From Paragorgia papillata (Eukaryota; Cnidaria; Anthozoa; Scleralcyonacea; Coralliidae): a stretch of DNA of 64,000 bases. A program made the position numbers and the translations under genes. The stretch is from NCBI GenBank assembly GCA_035771165.1, contig JAWNZC010000445.1, positions 842,501 through 906,500 on the forward strand, given 5' to 3'. Positions 47,716 to 57,671 of the stretch are shown here, in pieces (position 1 is the stretch's first letter; the number at the start of each line of letters is the position of its first letter). The notes under the pieces are model-generated. The model did no database searches and had not been told where the DNA came from. It saw nothing but the letters and a program-made list of their open reading frames with translations.

Positions 47716-49172
47716 TATAAATTGTATATATGCAGTCTACCTATTTTAAAAACATCAAAGTTAATACCAAATACTTAAATTAATTTCATACAGCCAGTGC
47801 TAAACATTGTTCCATACAGCAATTGCAGAACGTATTATTAAAAAATTTTATATACTATTTTAAAACAGTATTAATAAACAACAACGTTGATTTCTTACCT
47901 CACGCTTTTCTCGAGTTGCAACGACTCACGACGCGTTCCACATCTAAAATTTTCAGCACAACCAAATCATTCTTTGTTGTAAAAGGGGGAGGAATAGGTT
48001 TTTTTGAATCGGATTTGGCCCAAAAAACGGTTCGGATTTTGGTTTGGGCGGAGATTTTCTAGGCGGATTTATCCAATATTTTTGTTCGGATTGTGGATTT
48101 TGCTTTTTGTTTACTTCGGATCCTGAATCGTATTCACGTAACTTTTGTTCTGGGGCCTAAAAGCCCACAAAACATACGGTGAAGATGAAAGAGAAAACTA
48201 TCGTAAAATTATGTATTCTAGCGATTATCTTAGGTCTCTGGGGCTCTGGAGACATGTGCATTATATAGAAATCATCATTTCTATTTAAATCTTAAAACTT
48301 TCGTTGTTTCTGGTTTGCCAAACAGGTGTTAGAAAATTTGTGTCTCTCTAGGCCGTCCAAATCCTCTTGATTTCTAGCTCGTGCCCCGAACTAAGAAAGT
48401 CGAGAGGTGCTGAGAACGAGAACGTATTTGCTAAAGATACCTTGGACAACCTTGTTGCTAAACCATGTTATTGTAAAATGCGACTAAAGAAACTGAATAA
48501 AAGAGCTTAAAAATAAAGTAAAAATTAGGGTAGTGATTTATCGCAAGAGTTTTCGGATCGGATTCGGATTTTTGTAAAAATACTGACGGATCGGCGGATT
48601 TTCTATCAAATTTTAGCGGATCGGCGGATTTCGATACCCCTATTCACCCCCTCCCTGTAAACATCTGATTCGTTTCATTTGTATTTATAAAATGCCTCGA
48701 ATCCGATGGAACTTGAGTAGTCCTTGAAAATTATCTTGAATGCCCACACGCCATTGTCGCGAATATACTAGCATGCGTGCGTGCAGACTTCCCCCGTTTC
48801 CGTTCCCGGAGGGTTTACCCTCTGATCATATTTAATTGTCTATGATCATCGCGAATTTTTTTCGTATTTTGCTGACGATCAGCTTTATAAATTCTGGATC
48901 AACTGTGACGAGTTTTCAAAGGATTTTACGCATCGAGTCCACCCAGACGAGATCACTTCTCGTCTGTGGTCAGTGCAAATGAATCGATTTTTGCGTTAGT
49001 ACCATGATCCTTTTCGGACCGTGTCCAACCTCCTCCGGCCCCTAAGGGGCTGAGCCGGGCTGACTCGTGTCATGAAATTCTTTCCTCGGCCACAAAAGGA
49101 GATTTTAATGAACGTTAGGGTTCGTTTACATCTAAACTAAACCAATTCTTCTTCGTAAATTTAGTTTATCTG
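47716..49172. other. Tail of unit 2
   Basis: Copy of 28831-30287 and near-identical to it; the same CGGATTT-rich stretch and inverted-relative segment, no supported gene. Confidence 0.6.
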
Positions 49173-49790
49173 AGTTTCAAAACCACAGTGAGATCCTAAT
49201 CAATCGCGTGAGCCGCCTATAATAGTCTGAGTCTAGACACTTCACAGTTGCTATTTATAAACCTAAAATGCGGACAAACAAACCGAAATCGACTCTCAAG
49301 GGATTCAAAATGAACGTTTTTCTATTATTGGCAACTCAGAATTAATACTGAAAATGTGGGTGGATAAACATGTTGAAATTGACAACACTACCGACATCAT
49401 CTGTGCGGGAGCGGTATTCAGACGCGGAGACGCCTCTCTCGGGAGTGAGAACGAGATGAGATTGGTGGCTGGCTTTCAGTCTAAAAGTTTAAACTTGCAT
49501 TTAACAAGGCGGTCATGCATAAAACAGGCTTTGCCTTTCATCGTTTTTTTTGACAGGTTTTGTTATTATATTGCTTTACACATATTTTTTTACAATGATA
49601 AATATAGGCTATCATATTTTTTACGACAACTAATACTTTTACAAAAGGTATGTAATATTCACTATTCACTATGTAATATTCAACTGTCATTAATAAATTA
49701 ACAAAAGTGACAGGTGCGTAGGACGACCAAACGGTGTGTGTTTCGAGGGTTTTCGAGCTGATTTTTACAATTATTGACGAATTTAACATA

Positions 49791-50939
49791 TTACTCCCTT
49801 ATCCATTTCTCCAGAGTTCGTCGTTGTTTTCCACCGCAGTTATCAACATGTAATCCATTATGTCCAACGGGATCGTTTGCTAGCTTCATACACACACGAC
49901 AGTACAAAGGCAAACCTTCCCACCATTGACCAATTGCCGACTTGTAGTACTCCATTGGAAAGTCGAAACCTTCGAACTTCCACCTCAAGTACTTGTTGTA
50001 TTCCACTTCGTTTTCGGCGAGTCGTAGAAGAGAGTCGGCGAGCTTTTTAGGCGAAGCAAAATCTTTCACTTTAATTACAGAATGCTTCAAATTTCCCCAT
50101 TTAATAACCTCGTCAATTTTCTCAGTTCCCATCCACACGGGAACAGCACCAGAAGACAGTGCAACGTAAATTTTCTCAGTCAAGTAATAGTCACAGTCGG
50201 AATTTGGAAAAACGAGTACGAATTTGTATTTACGCATTGTTTCTTTGACTGTGTTCGCCCAACCATTTCCCGGTATTCGGGGTTTATTTCGGAGACACTT
50301 TCCGTACGTGTCCACTTGAATATGCTTCATTAATCTGAACATGTATAACGTGCGAGTATCTTCGCAGTGACTATAAATGGCCATCACTAGACCAGTCTTT
50401 TGATCAAAAGGAAGAGGTTTCGTCAGATCTGGTCGCTTGAACTCCGGACAAGGAAAGTCAGAATCCAGGCGATAAGTAGCCAAATAATTAAAATTTCCCA
50501 TTACGTGTTTGTCTCTTAAAGACCATGCGAACCTTGGGTTTTCGTTGATATGAAAAATCCATGGAATAGACTTCTCCCTTTTTGAAGGGATTTCGTCGAT
50601 GTTCACGCCGTGTATTACCAACGCTGAAGCTTCGCCTAAACGGCTTTTGTTGCTGGAAACTTCGCAGTTGACAGGGCAGTTCTTGCCAACGGCGAGAAAA
50701 GGCCATTTGTGGTGATTTTGGGTTACCTTCACCTTTTGGCCAAAAACTTGCGTCCAATACAAGACTAGAATCGACGTATTCGGCGATCTGAGACGGCCAA
50801 ATTCTTCATTCTTTTTGTCGAAAAACTGCTGCCAACTTTTGTGCGAAACTCTGAACATGTAAACCGTAATTAGTAAAACAACGAACGCCGTGAAAATAAA
50901 ATACCTTTTAAAAAATCGAGACCAGTTCTTGAAAGCCAT
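49791..50939 (-). CDS. Alpha-1,3-fucosyltransferase (GT10), copy 3 (ancestral form)
   Basis: 382 residues from the shared Met (50939), a usual length for the family. An in-frame ATG at 51065 would add 42 Cys-rich residues and is less likely. It has the type II anchor, stem, donor motif (FPNSDCDYYLTEK) and C-terminal CRVC-containing segment, ending GGKQRRTLEKWIRE, with a natural stop that copies 1 and 2 lost. It differs from copy 2 at about eleven positions within the shared part, seven of them in the 48-residue stretch that corresponds to residues 55-102 of the long form. This copy is the best candidate for the functional founder. Confidence 0.88.
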   Translation of the reverse strand: MAFKNWSRFFKRYFIFTAFVVLLITVYMFRVSHKSWQQFFDKKNEEFGRLRSPNTSILVLYWTQVFGQKVKVTQNHHKWPFLAVGKNCPVNCEVSSNKSRLGEASALVIHGVNIDEIPSKREKSIPWIFHINENPRFAWSLRDKHVMGNFNYLATYRLDSDFPCPEFKRPDLTKPLPFDQKTGLVMAIYSHCEDTRTLYMFRLMKHIQVDTYGKCLRNKPRIPGNGWANTVKETMRKYKFVLVFPNSDCDYYLTEKIYVALSSGAVPVWMGTEKIDEVIKWGNLKHSVIKVKDFASPKKLADSLLRLAENEVEYNKYLRWKFEGFDFPMEYYKSAIGQWWEGLPLYCRVCMKLANDPVGHNGLHVDNCGGKQRRTLEKWIRE

Positions 50940-50960
50940 ACACAGAGAGCTATACAGCGC

Positions 50961-51307
50961 GATTTGACTTTGATAATATATACGAACGCCAATAACTTTG
51001 GGCAAAAACACAGCTAAAAAGGTTATGTCCAGCAGGGTACAACAACAACAAAGTGGCCTGCGCACAGACTCAAAACAAATTAATTAATGTATACAGAACT
51101 CGCGATCAAGCTCTCGGCAATGGCCTCCGTGGCTCAGTGGTCAGATCATTGCACTAGAATCGCAAGGTCGTGGGTTGAAGGAAAATTCTAGTGTAGAATA
51201 TATACATTTTAAGACCAAACCGGGACCAGTTGCGAAAAATGCAACTACACAGGCCTTCCGGCACCCAAAATCCCTATAACTTAAATATGATATAGCTAAG
51301 AAAAGCT
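50961..51307. repeat. Extra upstream segment retained only in unit 3
   Basis: Contains a second, diverged copy of the sequence also found at 51570-51660 (GATAATATATACGAACGCC, then AATAACTTTGGGCAAAAACA), followed by a SINE. Copies 1 and 2 join directly across it at short matching ends, consistent with one deletion in their common ancestor. Confidence 0.75.
51121..51295 (+). mobile_element. tRNA-derived SINE
   Basis: The 5' part resembles a tRNA: A box TGGCTCAGTGG at 51130-51140, an anticodon-like stem around ACTAGAATC, and a B-box-like GGGTTGAAGG at about 51172-51181. A non-tRNA body follows to about 51295. The acceptor and T arms do not close as in a functional tRNA, so this is a SINE and not a tRNA gene. 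The closest parent by anticodon-loop sequence (CTAGAAT) may be tRNA-Ser, uncertain. Confidence 0.65.
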
Positions 51308-52120
51308 AGGAATAGCTTCGGGGGATTACAGGATCTTCCCATAATGCAACGCGCGTTAATAAGTAATATTCAAGTAATATTTTATCTGTAAATCCAATCA
51401 ATTTCTTCTCACATGAAAAACTTAACGAAAAAATAGTGATAATCTACCGATACACGAATTGCTGCTTTTGCTCGAATTTTCTTCAAAACTCGCTCGTGCC
51501 AGTCTACTTCCGCATCACACGTCGATCAGCGAATTGACAGGCGTTGCGCCGCCCAGTATATAAGCGCCCTGTTTGATAATATATACGAACGCCAATAACT
51601 TTGGGCAAAAACACAGCAAATAAAGTTATGTCCAACAGGGTACAAAGTGGCCTGACACAAATTAAATCACGATATAGCTAGGCAGAAGGGGGATTACAAG
51701 ATCTTCCCATAATGCAACGCGCGCGTCTTCACAGTTTCTCGATAAAAAACGGCAGAAATTCATTGAATTCGCTCCAAGATAAGGCCAAATAACAATGTAA
51801 TATGGTAAGTGAAAATTATTCTAAGCTAACCAAATATAACTTTAGGGATTTAGGACGTATTTTGTGCAGTTTATCATTTGCCGACCGTAGGGTAGCCTGC
51901 GAACCCAGGCCTATTTTTCTGCCCTCATTGCCTCCGCGAAAACTACGGTCTGCGAACCCGAGCCGAGATTTGATTTCCGTGACGTAATACCTTTTTATCC
52001 AATCACAATTTACCTCTTAAAAACAGGGAACTAACGCGCGGGATTTGTGCGGGAAAAACACGCAAACGCGTGGAAACAAAGGAGTGAAGACAAATAAACA
52101 ATTCCCAATTCCTTTCTGAA
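51308..52120. promoter_or_regulatory. Divergent intergenic region, unit 3
   Basis: Homologous to 17642-18425, with the same TATA-like element on the minus strand. Promoter role inferred only from position between two divergent reading frames. Confidence 0.3.
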
Positions 52121-52275
52121 ATGACAGAAAGTATCGAGAGTGCGCTTATAAACATCAAGATTAGAGCATGCTATAAAATACGTCGGCAAAGAGAGAAAGG
52201 ATCTTTTCGTGAATTTGCCTACTGGATTTGGGAAGTCCCTAATATTTCAAGCCTGCTGCGAAGGCAGTGTTGAAA
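52121..52275 (+). pseudogene. RecQ-like DNA helicase 5' stub (unit 3)
   Basis: ATG at 52121 opens MTESIESALINIKIRACYKI, then changes frame into NLPTGFGKSLIFQACC (motif I). It is cut off by the MITE at 52280. The most complete of the three stubs. Confidence 0.6.
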
Positions 52276-52279
52276 TGCA

Positions 52280-52391
52280 TGTACTGCCGAAACATGAAAC
52301 GTAATGTCTAACATTTTGACTTTATATTAAAGGGCCTTGGCTCCAATCGCTCGAAACGTGAGACATCTACGTTCTATGTTTCGGCAGTACA
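52280..52391. mobile_element. 112-bp MITE (TGTACTGCCGAAACAT ends)
   Basis: Perfect 16-bp terminal inverted repeats TGTACTGCCGAAACAT / ATGTTTCGGCAGTACA, with partial homology further inwards (AACGTA). It sits at the very edge of the duplicated unit 3. No clear target duplication. Confidence 0.8.
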
Positions 52392-52692
52392 TAAACAAAC
52401 TAATACTATCAGTAGATCGAAGACGGATTTCAGTTGATATGGGAGTAAATTGAATAATATTACAATTTTACCACGTGTTTCTTAAGTTCTTTGAATTTCG
52501 AACTTTACTTGGACGATGTAATTTAAATACAGCATTGGAACGGTGTTTTCTTTCTCTGACTCTGTCTTTGCAAGTGGTTCGCTGTTGGCTAGCGATTTAT
52601 ATGTTTTATTAAATAGTGTTTACTAGACCAAGGAATTGAGGAATATCAGAAACGCTGGGACGGTTGGGTCATGGGTTGTAACTGCTGGCAAA

Positions 52693-53337
52693 AACGGCAT
52701 GGTGGAAAATGCGGAGTGCGGAAGAAAATAGAAACGCCGACTACTAAAACTTCTCATTATAATAAGATAATAATAACAAAATTCAAAGGACTGATCGTTT
52801 GATTTTCAAATTTTTCACTACCAACGCTTAGTAGTTGTTATTACGTGTCCTATATTTCAAACAACAAAGCCGTTTCGCTTAAGTCTTTGTGTTAAGTGAA
52901 AGACCGTTTCTAAACCAAGCCAATATTATTCGTATAGTCGTGTCTGGTTGTTACCTTGCTTAACGTATGAAAACGTACCACGTTCATCGTAAAAAGCATG
53001 GAAAACTTCGCGCGTGCCGACCTGATTCCGCATTTTCCACCACAGTAGAAAATGCGGAGTCTGATAAATAGTTTCTGGCAGTTCAGGCAATATAATCTCG
53101 TTGTCTTGTTCTAAACCAACTAACCAAGCCAATATTATTCGTATAGTCGTGTCTGGTTGTTACCTTGCTTAACGTATGAAAACGTACCACGTTCATCGTA
53201 AAAAAGCATGGAAAACGTCGCGCGTGCCGACCTGATTCCGCATACGAATAATATTGGCTTGGTTAGGTTTAGAACAAAAGTTTTAGTAGTCGGCGTTTCT
53301 ATTTTCTTCCGCACTCCGCATTTTCCACCATGCCGGC
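52693..53337. mobile_element. Fold-back element with internal direct duplication
   Basis: About 60-bp arms are inverted repeats: GGCATGGTGGAAAATGCGGA on the left, its complement on the right. Between them a segment of about 120 bp (52914-53033) is directly repeated at 53123-53243 (CCAAGCCAATATTATTCG, then TTGCTTAACGTATGAAAACG). A further GCGGAGT/TGATTCCGCAT palindrome lies inside. Non-coding. Confidence 0.75.
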
Positions 53338-53388
53338 AAAAACTTATAAACGTTTGTCAAACTTACCTCGCGTGAACAACCTAAAGGG

Positions 53389-53561
53389 TAGACTTGGACC
53401 AAGTCTGTCTCTCGAGGGGACGTCGAGCGCGCCGCTTTGCGGCGCGCGAGGAGAATGGGGAGAGGGAGAGAGTGTCTCTCTCTCCCTCTCCCCATTCTCC
53501 TCGCGCGCCGCTTCGCGGCGCGCTCGACGTCCCCTCGAGAGACAGACTTGGACCAAGTCTA
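53389..53561. mobile_element. 173-bp near-perfect palindrome with 9-bp target duplication
   Basis: Flanked by exact CCTAAAGGG (53380-53388 and 53562-53570). It starts TAGACTTGGACCAAGTCT and ends with its complement. The arms are about 85 bp and almost perfectly complementary, GC-rich, and include GGCGCGC and a (GA)n/(TC)n centre near 53475. Apparent ORFs across it on both strands are mirror images caused by the palindrome. Confidence 0.92.
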
Positions 53562-53672
53562 CCTAAAGGGCTACGAGCATAGCTAGATTTTAAAACCCAA
53601 ATAACGCATCGCCATTGGTCAATACTCCTTCACGTGACGGTTGTTACACTCCCCTCCTTTTCTCTTCCCTCC

Positions 53673-55130
53673 TAACCTGAATGTCAGGCCTTTATTTGCT
53701 CCCGCATTCCGCTAAACCCGATAGCGCGGGCAGAGGTGCGGGCGAGCGAGAAGGCGAGAAAAATAAAGGCCTGAGGTGAACTCTTAACAAAACTGTCTTC
53801 CGCCCACTTTGCTATTTTTAAACATGAACGAGTATGATTGATATGAGTTGTCAAAAGAACAAAGCGTATGTTTTGATTTCATCCCACAGAAATATATAGT
53901 CTTTCTCCGCGTCTGGTTTTAGTCCAGTCTACTAAGTTGCCCCTTTTCAATGCTTATTCTTCGCCAGTTTGATGTCTGAAATGTTACGGAGGTAGACTTG
54001 CAATAAATACACGAGCTCGAAATCCTCGAATTGAAGGCGTTTGTCCATAGTATCTAGACCCGATCTAGAGAAGAAGTTGAAGAAATATTGATTCAAAATT
54101 CCACCATAATAAAAGATAAACACGATTTGATAGCCGCCTTGATATAGTTTCGACTAAATTAATAAGATATATAATTTTGTAGCACAGGCTAGAACGTTGG
54201 AGAAAAGGATCGACTGGATATTGATGTTTTATATTAAAAACAAACGCAATAGTTTGGAATTATTTTATACAGTTTTAGAATTAAAATTTTAGAATGCAGT
54301 ATTTTTAATATTAATATTGATACATATTAAATTATAAACACGTCTCAACCGTATAAACTCAGTCATCCACAACTAAGACTAACTGCTCCAAGATTCCCAT
54401 TTAATTTCGCAACTTACGGGTCCACTTTTCTGACAACTATTGTTCAGCACTGCCATAAACAACTTGGACTTTCGCATCGGCTTCGCGTTCACTGAGTAGC
54501 CATCGTCCCTGATCATCGAACGAAGGACCCAAGTAGACTGCTTTTCGCAAGCTATAGGTCTCCACCTGCTACAACGAAATTCCTCACTGTGCCATGTTGA
54601 AGTCGATGAAGTTCAGAGAACACAAATGGCAATATCTGATATATCAGACTTTCACCAAAACCAGTGGGCAAAACAGCAAAGATACCTTGGCTGTCAACAG
54701 GCAACAGCGAGCTTTCGAATGCACGCCGTTTGTTCTGGTTTCAAAGACTATGCATTGCCGAAATGTGTCAATGAATTTAACAAAGCGGTTTCGAAAAGTC
54801 CTTCTATGGTTTGATTTCCGACATAATAAATGATTAAATGAATGAATTGGTCACAGAATCGTACACGATAAACACATTCGAGAAATGGCGATGACCTTGT
54901 CACGGTGCACCTTTGGGCAAGTTGTTTATCTGAATGAACCAATCAAAATCCTAACTTCAATTAGTCAGCCAATCAGAGCTCCCGTCCATGAGATGGACGG
55001 AGTCCCCACAGTTTTGTTAAGAGTTTCCTCAGGCCTTTATTTTTCTCGCCTTCTCGCTCGCCCGCACCTCTGCCCGCGCTGCCGGGTTTAGCGGAAGGCG
55101 GGAGCAAATAAAGGCCTGACATTCAGGTTA
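53673..55130. mobile_element. 1.46-kb TIR element with 9-bp target duplication
   Basis: Exact target duplication CTTCCCTCC (53664-53672 and 55131-55139). Terminal inverted repeats of about 120 bp begin TAACCTGAATGTCAGGCC and contain GGTGCGGGCGAGCGAGAAGG. The interior shows no transposase. A 9-bp duplication with long TIRs is the classic Mutator-like (MULE) signature, so this is probably a non-autonomous MULE. Confidence 0.92.
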
Positions 55131-55139
55131 CTTCCCTCC

Positions 55140-56440
55140 TTTCTCCGCCTCGTAAACGCTCGAGCCTCGGGTTTCCTTCGGCGCCGTAACCCGCGCCTGC
55201 GATATACGCTAATGATACAGTTAACTCTATATAAGGACTGGAACGATACCTACAAACCAAATTTTGAAGCCGTCATGGAGGCTGACATGCAGGGCGGCCC
55301 CAGTCCTCTTTAATGCAAGAAAATCTTTATTTTTTAAGTTATATTTTGTTATGAACCAATTACAAAGAAATGCAAACATGCTACAGTAATAGATACTTCT
55401 TCTAAAGCCTTTTAGCAGCAAAAACGTAGCTTGAATATTTGACAAAAAACCACATTTTGAGTCCGAAACCGCGCGGATCTCTTGATTTTTTGTAGGGCAG
55501 CTCCAAGTGTTGAGTCACTTGAGGTATCAAAAGTCCAGAAAAAAGTCTATGAACTATCTTGAATCAAATAAAGATAGCATTAATCAGGGCTACTGAAATC
55601 TAGTGGCTATAATCTTCGAGCATATGGATGCTGACATGATCAATAAAAACCATAAATATTAAATTTTCTGAACAGTCAAAAAAAATCAAACAAAACACAG
55701 AAATACGAACCGACAGTGTTTTAACGTGGTCTTATACAAAAAAAGTACGAAATTCATCATTTTTTTTATTTTTGAATAATTTCAATCTTTGAAGCCTACT
55801 TAGGCCTAATTATCTCTATTGCGTTTTATTGCTGAAGCGGGAACAAAAAAGCTGATTTCTCTTTTATTTCGTGAGTGTTAACCTCAACCGCGTGGGAAAA
55901 GTACTGGGAACGAGTTTGTTTTTCGTTACTAGAGCGTAATGGCTTCTCATAGCAAGACGTGTTTTGTACGTTTCTGTTGTGTTAAAGCCTGAATAGGACT
56001 TAACTATGTAACCAGTTGGGTAAAGACATCATAAAGTCTCGTGATCCCGATCCCTGTCATGCGAAGAACTGTGTGATAGAAGTACTGTGCGAATCGTGTC
56101 GTATTTTCCCGTTCGTTGGAGACACTGTCGTGGCAGTATGGGAGGCTGGTTTTAAGTCCGTCTCGTAGCAAGTAAAAATGTTTAAATTTTACTTCATATA
56201 TGTGCATTAGATGTATTGAAGTATTGCTCTAGTATTTCGAAATGTTTGAATTGTGACTTGCTTCGAGACTTAGATAAATGTTTATTTATGGTTGGGTGCC
56301 GTTGGGTGTTGTCGGATAAATGTTTATTTATGGTTGGGTGCCGTTCAGAGGAGGGTGGACAGCAGCCGCAAAGCATCATGGTCCTAACGCTAAAATTGAT
56401 AAATTATTGATTCATTTGCATCTGACCGCCGACGAGGAAT
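55140..56440. other. Intergenic, no gene seen
   Basis: No supported gene. A roughly 31-bp direct repeat (GATAAATGTTTATTTATGG...) lies at about 56273-56303 and 56315-56345. Confidence 0.5.
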
Positions 56441-56449
56441 GAACTCTGC

Positions 56450-56690
56450 CCAGTGGACTAGATGCGCAAAAACTTTTGAAAACTCGTCACAGTTGATCCA
56501 GAATTGATAAATCTGATGGTCAGAAAAATACGAGAACAATTCGTGGTTATCATAGACAATTAATATGATCAGATTGTGCTTTATTTGGCGTATATTCGTG
56601 ACAATGGCGGATGGGCATTCAAGATAGTTTTCAAGGACTACTCAAGTTCCTTCGGATTCGACGCATTTTATGTTACAAATAATGGAACAA
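56450..56690 (-). repeat. Diverged inverted relative of the duplication-unit tail
   Basis: Reverse complement of this stretch matches 29800-30060 (and 48690-48960) at roughly 80 percent by eye. Shared blocks include GGAACTTGAGTAGTCCTTG, GATCAACTGTGACGAGTTTTC and TTAATTGTCTATGAT. It lies outside the tandem units, so the unit tail contains a dispersed repeat. Confidence 0.7.
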
Positions 56691-56776
56691 ATCAGAAACG
56701 AATTAGATGTTTACAACAAAGAAGGATTTGGTTGTGCTGTGCAACGTGTGATTCGTTACAACTGGAGAAAAGCGTG
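56682..56776 (+). CDS. Possible small first exon, unknown function
   Basis: ATG at 56682 opens about 30 codons (MEQIRNELDVYNKEGFGCAV, continuing QRVIRYNWRKA). It could end at its TGA or splice at the nearby GTGAGG/GTGAGA donor. The helical, charged composition looks coding-like, but there is no second exon I can assign. Low confidence. Confidence 0.25.
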
Positions 56777-57154
56777 AGGTGAGAAATCAACATTATTTGT
56801 TGTTTAGTGGTTAATGATTTCCCTCTCAAATTTTTCCCATTCTATAACCTTATGATGCATTTTCCGTGGTTTAATGTTTTGCATTCTGCAGTATTACTGT
56901 AAACTTCTATAACTGTTGTGTGTAGCAATTATCTGGATCAATTAGATACAACTATCATCCTTGGGCCGGTTGATGCTCCATATACCAAGTCACGGGTGAC
57001 GTCACAATTTGTTATTTATTATAACCACTTCACAGGTGACGTCACAGTTTTGTTATTATTATAATAAATTAACCCTTTTGGGTTGTGGTACATATTAATG
57101 ACATGGATAATTGAAAGTAGTTATGTATGTTAGGCATAGGATATTCAAATCAAT

Positions 57155-57535
57155 TTTCGTTTAGATCATTTAGATCGTTTAGATCATTTAGATCGTTTAG
57201 ATCGTTTAGATCATTTAGATCATATAGATCGTTTAGATCATTTAGATCATTTAGATCGTTTAGATCGTTTAGATCATTTAGATCGTTTAGATCATTTAGA
57301 TCATTTAGATCATATAGATCGTTTAGATCGTTTAGATCATTTAGATCGTTTAGATCGTTTAGATCATATAGATCATATAATTTAGATCGTTTAGATCGTT
57401 TAGATCATTTAGATCGTTTAGATCATTCACTAGTAGATTGTTTAGATCATTTAGATCGTTTAGATCATTCACTAGTAGATTGTTTAGATCATATCATAAT
57501 GATCATATAGATCGTTTAGATCGTTTGGATCAGTT
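57155..57535 (+). repeat. Nonamer minisatellite (TTTAGATCR)n
   Basis: About 40 copies of a 9-bp unit, TTTAGATCG or TTTAGATCA, with occasional TATAGATC variants and an inserted CACTAGTAGATTG block near the right end. Every unit carries GATC. The translated frame (Phe-Arg-Ser repeats) is an artefact of the period. It ends about 135 bp before the ATPase gene. Confidence 0.95.
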
Positions 57536-57671
57536 TAGATTGGTTTGGGCCAAAATGGGAACCTGAGGGGTAAAGGGTGGCATGTGTGGGCCCTACAAAC
57601 CCCCTGTTGACCCTGGCCTTTCCACGTGGGCTTTCCATGTATACGACGCACTTTAATATAGTCAGTTTGTC

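Larger units (their letters stand above)
30288..49172. repeat. Segmental tandem duplication, unit 2
   Basis: An 18.9-kb unit colinear with unit 1 and nearly identical to it over shared parts. The extra length comes from a longer satellite array (about 23 against 14 monomers), the 2.76-kb element at 44954-47715, and 246 bp near the start that unit 1 lacks. Smaller differences are microsatellite lengths and scattered point changes. Confidence 0.9.
49173..52279. repeat. Segmental tandem duplication, unit 3 (partial)
   Basis: Starts with the same junction sequence as units 1 and 2 and runs through the fucosyltransferase, divergent region and RecQ-like stub. It then leaves homology exactly where a 112-bp MITE begins. 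There is no satellite array. It keeps about 350 bp upstream of the enzyme (50961-51307) and about 19 bp at its 3' end that are deleted in units 1 and 2, so it represents the older structure. Confidence 0.9.

Noticed and set aside
51121..51192. Functional tRNA gene
   Set aside because: A and B box-like motifs are present, but the acceptor and T stems do not pair and a SINE body follows.
53330..53582. Arg/Ser-rich ORFs on both strands
   Set aside because: Mirror-image translations of the 173-bp palindrome.
57127..57510. 127-residue ORF of Phe-Arg-Ser repeats
   Set aside because: It is produced by the 9-bp GATC minisatellite; other frames and surrounding sequence show no coding signal.
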